From Sisyra terminalis (taxonomy: Eukaryota > Arthropoda > Insecta > Neuroptera > Sisyridae), in the NCBI GenBank assembly GCA_958496175.1, contig OY292275.1, positions 27,009,001 through 27,073,000 on the forward strand: DNA of 64,000 bases, written 5' to 3'. The notes under the pieces were generated by a model. The model did not search any database, had not been told where the DNA came from, and saw only the letters and a list, made by a program, of their open reading frames with translations. Both the position numbers and the translations under genes were made by a program. Shown one piece after another: positions 61,435-64,000 of this stretch. Numbering within the stretch: the stretch's first letter is position 1; each line of letters begins with the position of its first letter.

Positions 61435-61800
61435 CAGTTTGAAAAAATACTTTTTTTAAGTTACTCTTATTACTATGTATGCACTAAGTATCGTTATGAA
61501 TTAGGCAATGTTGTTTTATTATCTGATAATGTATTTCTTATCTTTACTAACTTAGGAAAAAGGAAAGTATGTTTCTCTAATCTCCTGTAAACAAAACACA
61601 CTTTAAAAACGATGTAAGATTGATAGAAGACGTAGAAAGTGAAATTTATAAAACAAAACAAAATAAAAGTATTCATGATAATAGTTACTTTTTGTCACAA
61701 ATAATGGATTTAAGATTCAGAATCTTATATCTGAGATACTTCAAAGTTACTAAGTTACTTCTAAGTAGCTACGATAATTTTTTCTGACAGTTGTGCTTTC
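61435..61800 (+). mobile_element. hAT-like MITE, copy 3
   Basis: Core blocks GTATTTCTTATCTTTACTAA, AGGAAAGTAT and AAAACGATGTAAGATTGATA match the 6.3-kb copy in order. The right flank has GAGATACTTCAAAGTTACTAA motifs. The minus-strand frame at 61494-61676 lies inside this repeat and is not a gene. Confidence 0.6.
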
Positions 61801-64000
61801 AGAGTGAATCTTTTGCGTTGAAATAAATATATTATTTACTATTTGAGTTGTTAAAAATAAATTATACAAATTCATTTTTTAAATATATTTTGTTGAGAGA
61901 GTCGTACTTCTATAATATTTAACTTCAGTTGCCACCAGTTATCATTCTTAAAAAGGTTTATGTAACATATTTTTCTTTGATAGAACAGAGACAGAATTGA
62001 AATTAAGTAATCTGTAGTTCAAAAGATCTAAATAACAATTTTGTATTTTCGAATGAAGAATAAAAAAAGTTTTATAAATTTTAATAAAAAAAAAAAAATT
62101 ACAACACAATGATTCAACACATTTTCGCAAAAACTACCTCTACTGACAGTTCAAAATTGGGAATTGAAAACTGTCAATATGGTACACTTTTTGTCAGGTA
62201 TGATATTGTGACAAAGTTATCTACAAAATAAATCGAAGATGCAACATTTTATATAGCTACAACCAGCTACAACGCCGCTGATAGAACCAAATGCATTTGA
62301 ATGCGAGTTGATTTGAATTTTTAAGAATGGGGAAATGCTCAACGCTTCTGTTGTATAAAATATTCAATTTTTATATTAAAGTTTCAACTTGTTTTAATAT
62401 TCTCTTAAAAATATGCAAAATGTATAAGGACAAAATACATTTTTGTCCAAAAAATGAAAACAGTATTTTTATTTATTGATTTTAAATTATAAAATATATT
62501 TTATTTCAATCCTTAAATAAACTAATTTATTTCATTTTGGTAATCAGAATTAGTGATTAAAATATTTTTTTTCTATAAAATTGCGTGAGTAGCGTTATCC
62601 ATTACGAAATATTAACATTGAAATTAACGTTTCCAAAAAACAAAAAAGTTGTTAATTTTAAATTAAAATATATGTTTTGATTGTGAAATAAACTTAATAA
62701 CTTTTTAAATGATTTTATAAATCCATTAATTAAAAGAGGACATTGAGTGTATTAAAACACTTCAGTAGGTTTAAGATGCACAACAGATGAGCTTCCAAAG
62801 TCAATTGATTTATTTTATTCTATTTTAGTTACGGGTTACGGAAATTGGTTGAGTATAGATTTATCTTCGATTTGAATCCTATAATCGACCTTTGAAATAG
62901 CCTCTTGAGTATCTAGGGTTTTATCTATTGAGCTTAAGGCCTGAGTATCCTTGATGAAAGCTTTAAAAGGCCCCTACAATTTGAATAGTACAGCAATATA
63001 TAAATAGGACAATAGCGTACTGTCATAAATCCATAATATTCAGTACATATTCTCTCTGTTCTATTTTGCAGTTGAGTGTTTGTTGAGTTGCTTAATCCTA
63101 TATGTATGCATAGGTAATATTATATGTACGAATGAATATGTGCACATGAACGGATAAATTCAAGTTAACGAACAAACGACTTGATTGCTGTAGTATACTA
63201 CTTAGTCAATTTGGTTTCCGGTATTATTAAGCATTGAAGAGGTGGTAAACTTGGAATAAAATTGTTGTCACTTTTTTACTACCAATAACCATTTTGAGAA
63301 ATACATAAATGAATTTATGTATTTTTTAACGGCTAAAATAAGTAAAAAAGTACTACTTTAAAATAGTAAAAAGTGTGTTCTGAGCTAATTGTTAAAAAAT
63401 CTTATCCCTAATCAAAATAAGATTTTTTCGCTGACTTTGAACAGTTATACTGTATATACAATATATAGTATATATTGGAGTCCAATTTATGTAGTATAAT
63501 TTAATATAATAATATATAAAAATCATACCATAAACATAAATTTGAACAGAAGTTCAAACAATAATATTTTTTGTTTGATAAGTAGATCTATATTATTATC
63601 TTGTTGCGTTGAAGGTTACTTGAATTTAAAAGTATTACCGAAGTGATTCCATGCAGCCTCATGTAATAGGTGATTGGTTTGCTAGGTCAAATCCTTTATA
63701 CTTGAAAATTTTGAAACCGTCAACACAAAAGTAAGCGGGTCGCTTTGTAAATACATGTTATGTCGATAAAATGTGTAATGTGATGTCCAGTGATTTGTTT
63801 ATGATTATAGTTAGTAATTTTCAAGAACCAAATCAAAGTGGCTACGTGTCATTACGTGTTACAACGTGTTATCGAACATAACCTACTATTTACATTTTTG
63901 TTCTCTTACAATTGATGAAGATATCGTATATCATGGTATTTAATCAGTATTTATATTGTGTGTAGGTAGACAAATAACCAACATGAAATGAGAAAGTATA
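61801..64000. other. Nothing recognised
   Basis: AT-rich to the end of the window; slightly more mixed composition after 62.8 kb but no coding frame, repeat partner or RNA gene. Confidence 0.5.

Overview
The window reads as intergenic, transposon-dominated DNA from an insect nuclear genome. It is very AT-rich with long homopolymer runs. No operons, ribosome-binding sites or long ORFs were seen; the longest open frames are about 100 codons and the recognisable ones are decayed transposon pieces. The insect assignment rests on repeat types: an irritans-type mariner, Jockey-superfamily and RTE-like non-LTR retrotransposons, the 'CCGCGACTTCGTCTGCGT' RTE/SINE-like family common in insects, and a gypsy-like solo LTR. 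The order cannot be fixed from sequence alone; a beetle or hemipteran would fit. I found no host exon, functional tRNA or rRNA that I can support.

Layout. 1-7 kb: three small inverted-repeat elements, a minus-strand tRNA-derived SINE, and a hAT-like MITE with AGTATCT/AGTTACT subterminal motifs. 7-18.5 kb: three dead non-LTR reverse transcriptase fragments (7.0 kb minus; 8.6 kb plus; 17.7 kb plus, the last broken by a SINE), plus a large foldback element at 11.2-11.6 kb. 22.7-23.2 kb: a minus-strand solo LTR with a recognisable promoter. 25.5-26.5 kb: a decayed DDE transposase. 27.3-32.6 kb: a 5.3-kb unit bounded by ~165-bp terminal inverted repeats, whose centre is a 94-bp satellite array with a 7-monomer (~658 bp) higher-order period. 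41.3-43 kb: two Jockey-like fragments flanking two near-perfect heat-shock-element arrays. 44.4-52.1 kb: a dense nest of RTE-like pieces, a truncated mariner, a hAT-like MITE and two copies of a SINE/RTE composite. 56.3-57.1 kb: another Jockey-like fragment. 60-61.8 kb: a G/C-run element and a third hAT-like MITE.

Nothing here works as a pathway. The identifiable units are mobile elements in various states of decay, mostly non-autonomous. The most interesting items are the satellite-bearing inverted-repeat element, its higher-order structure, the two heat-shock-element clusters (one orphan, one in an LTR), and the SINE/RTE composite present twice with the same left boundary. All family names are from reading motifs by eye; no database search was run. 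Boundaries of repeats are approximate unless a terminal motif is named.
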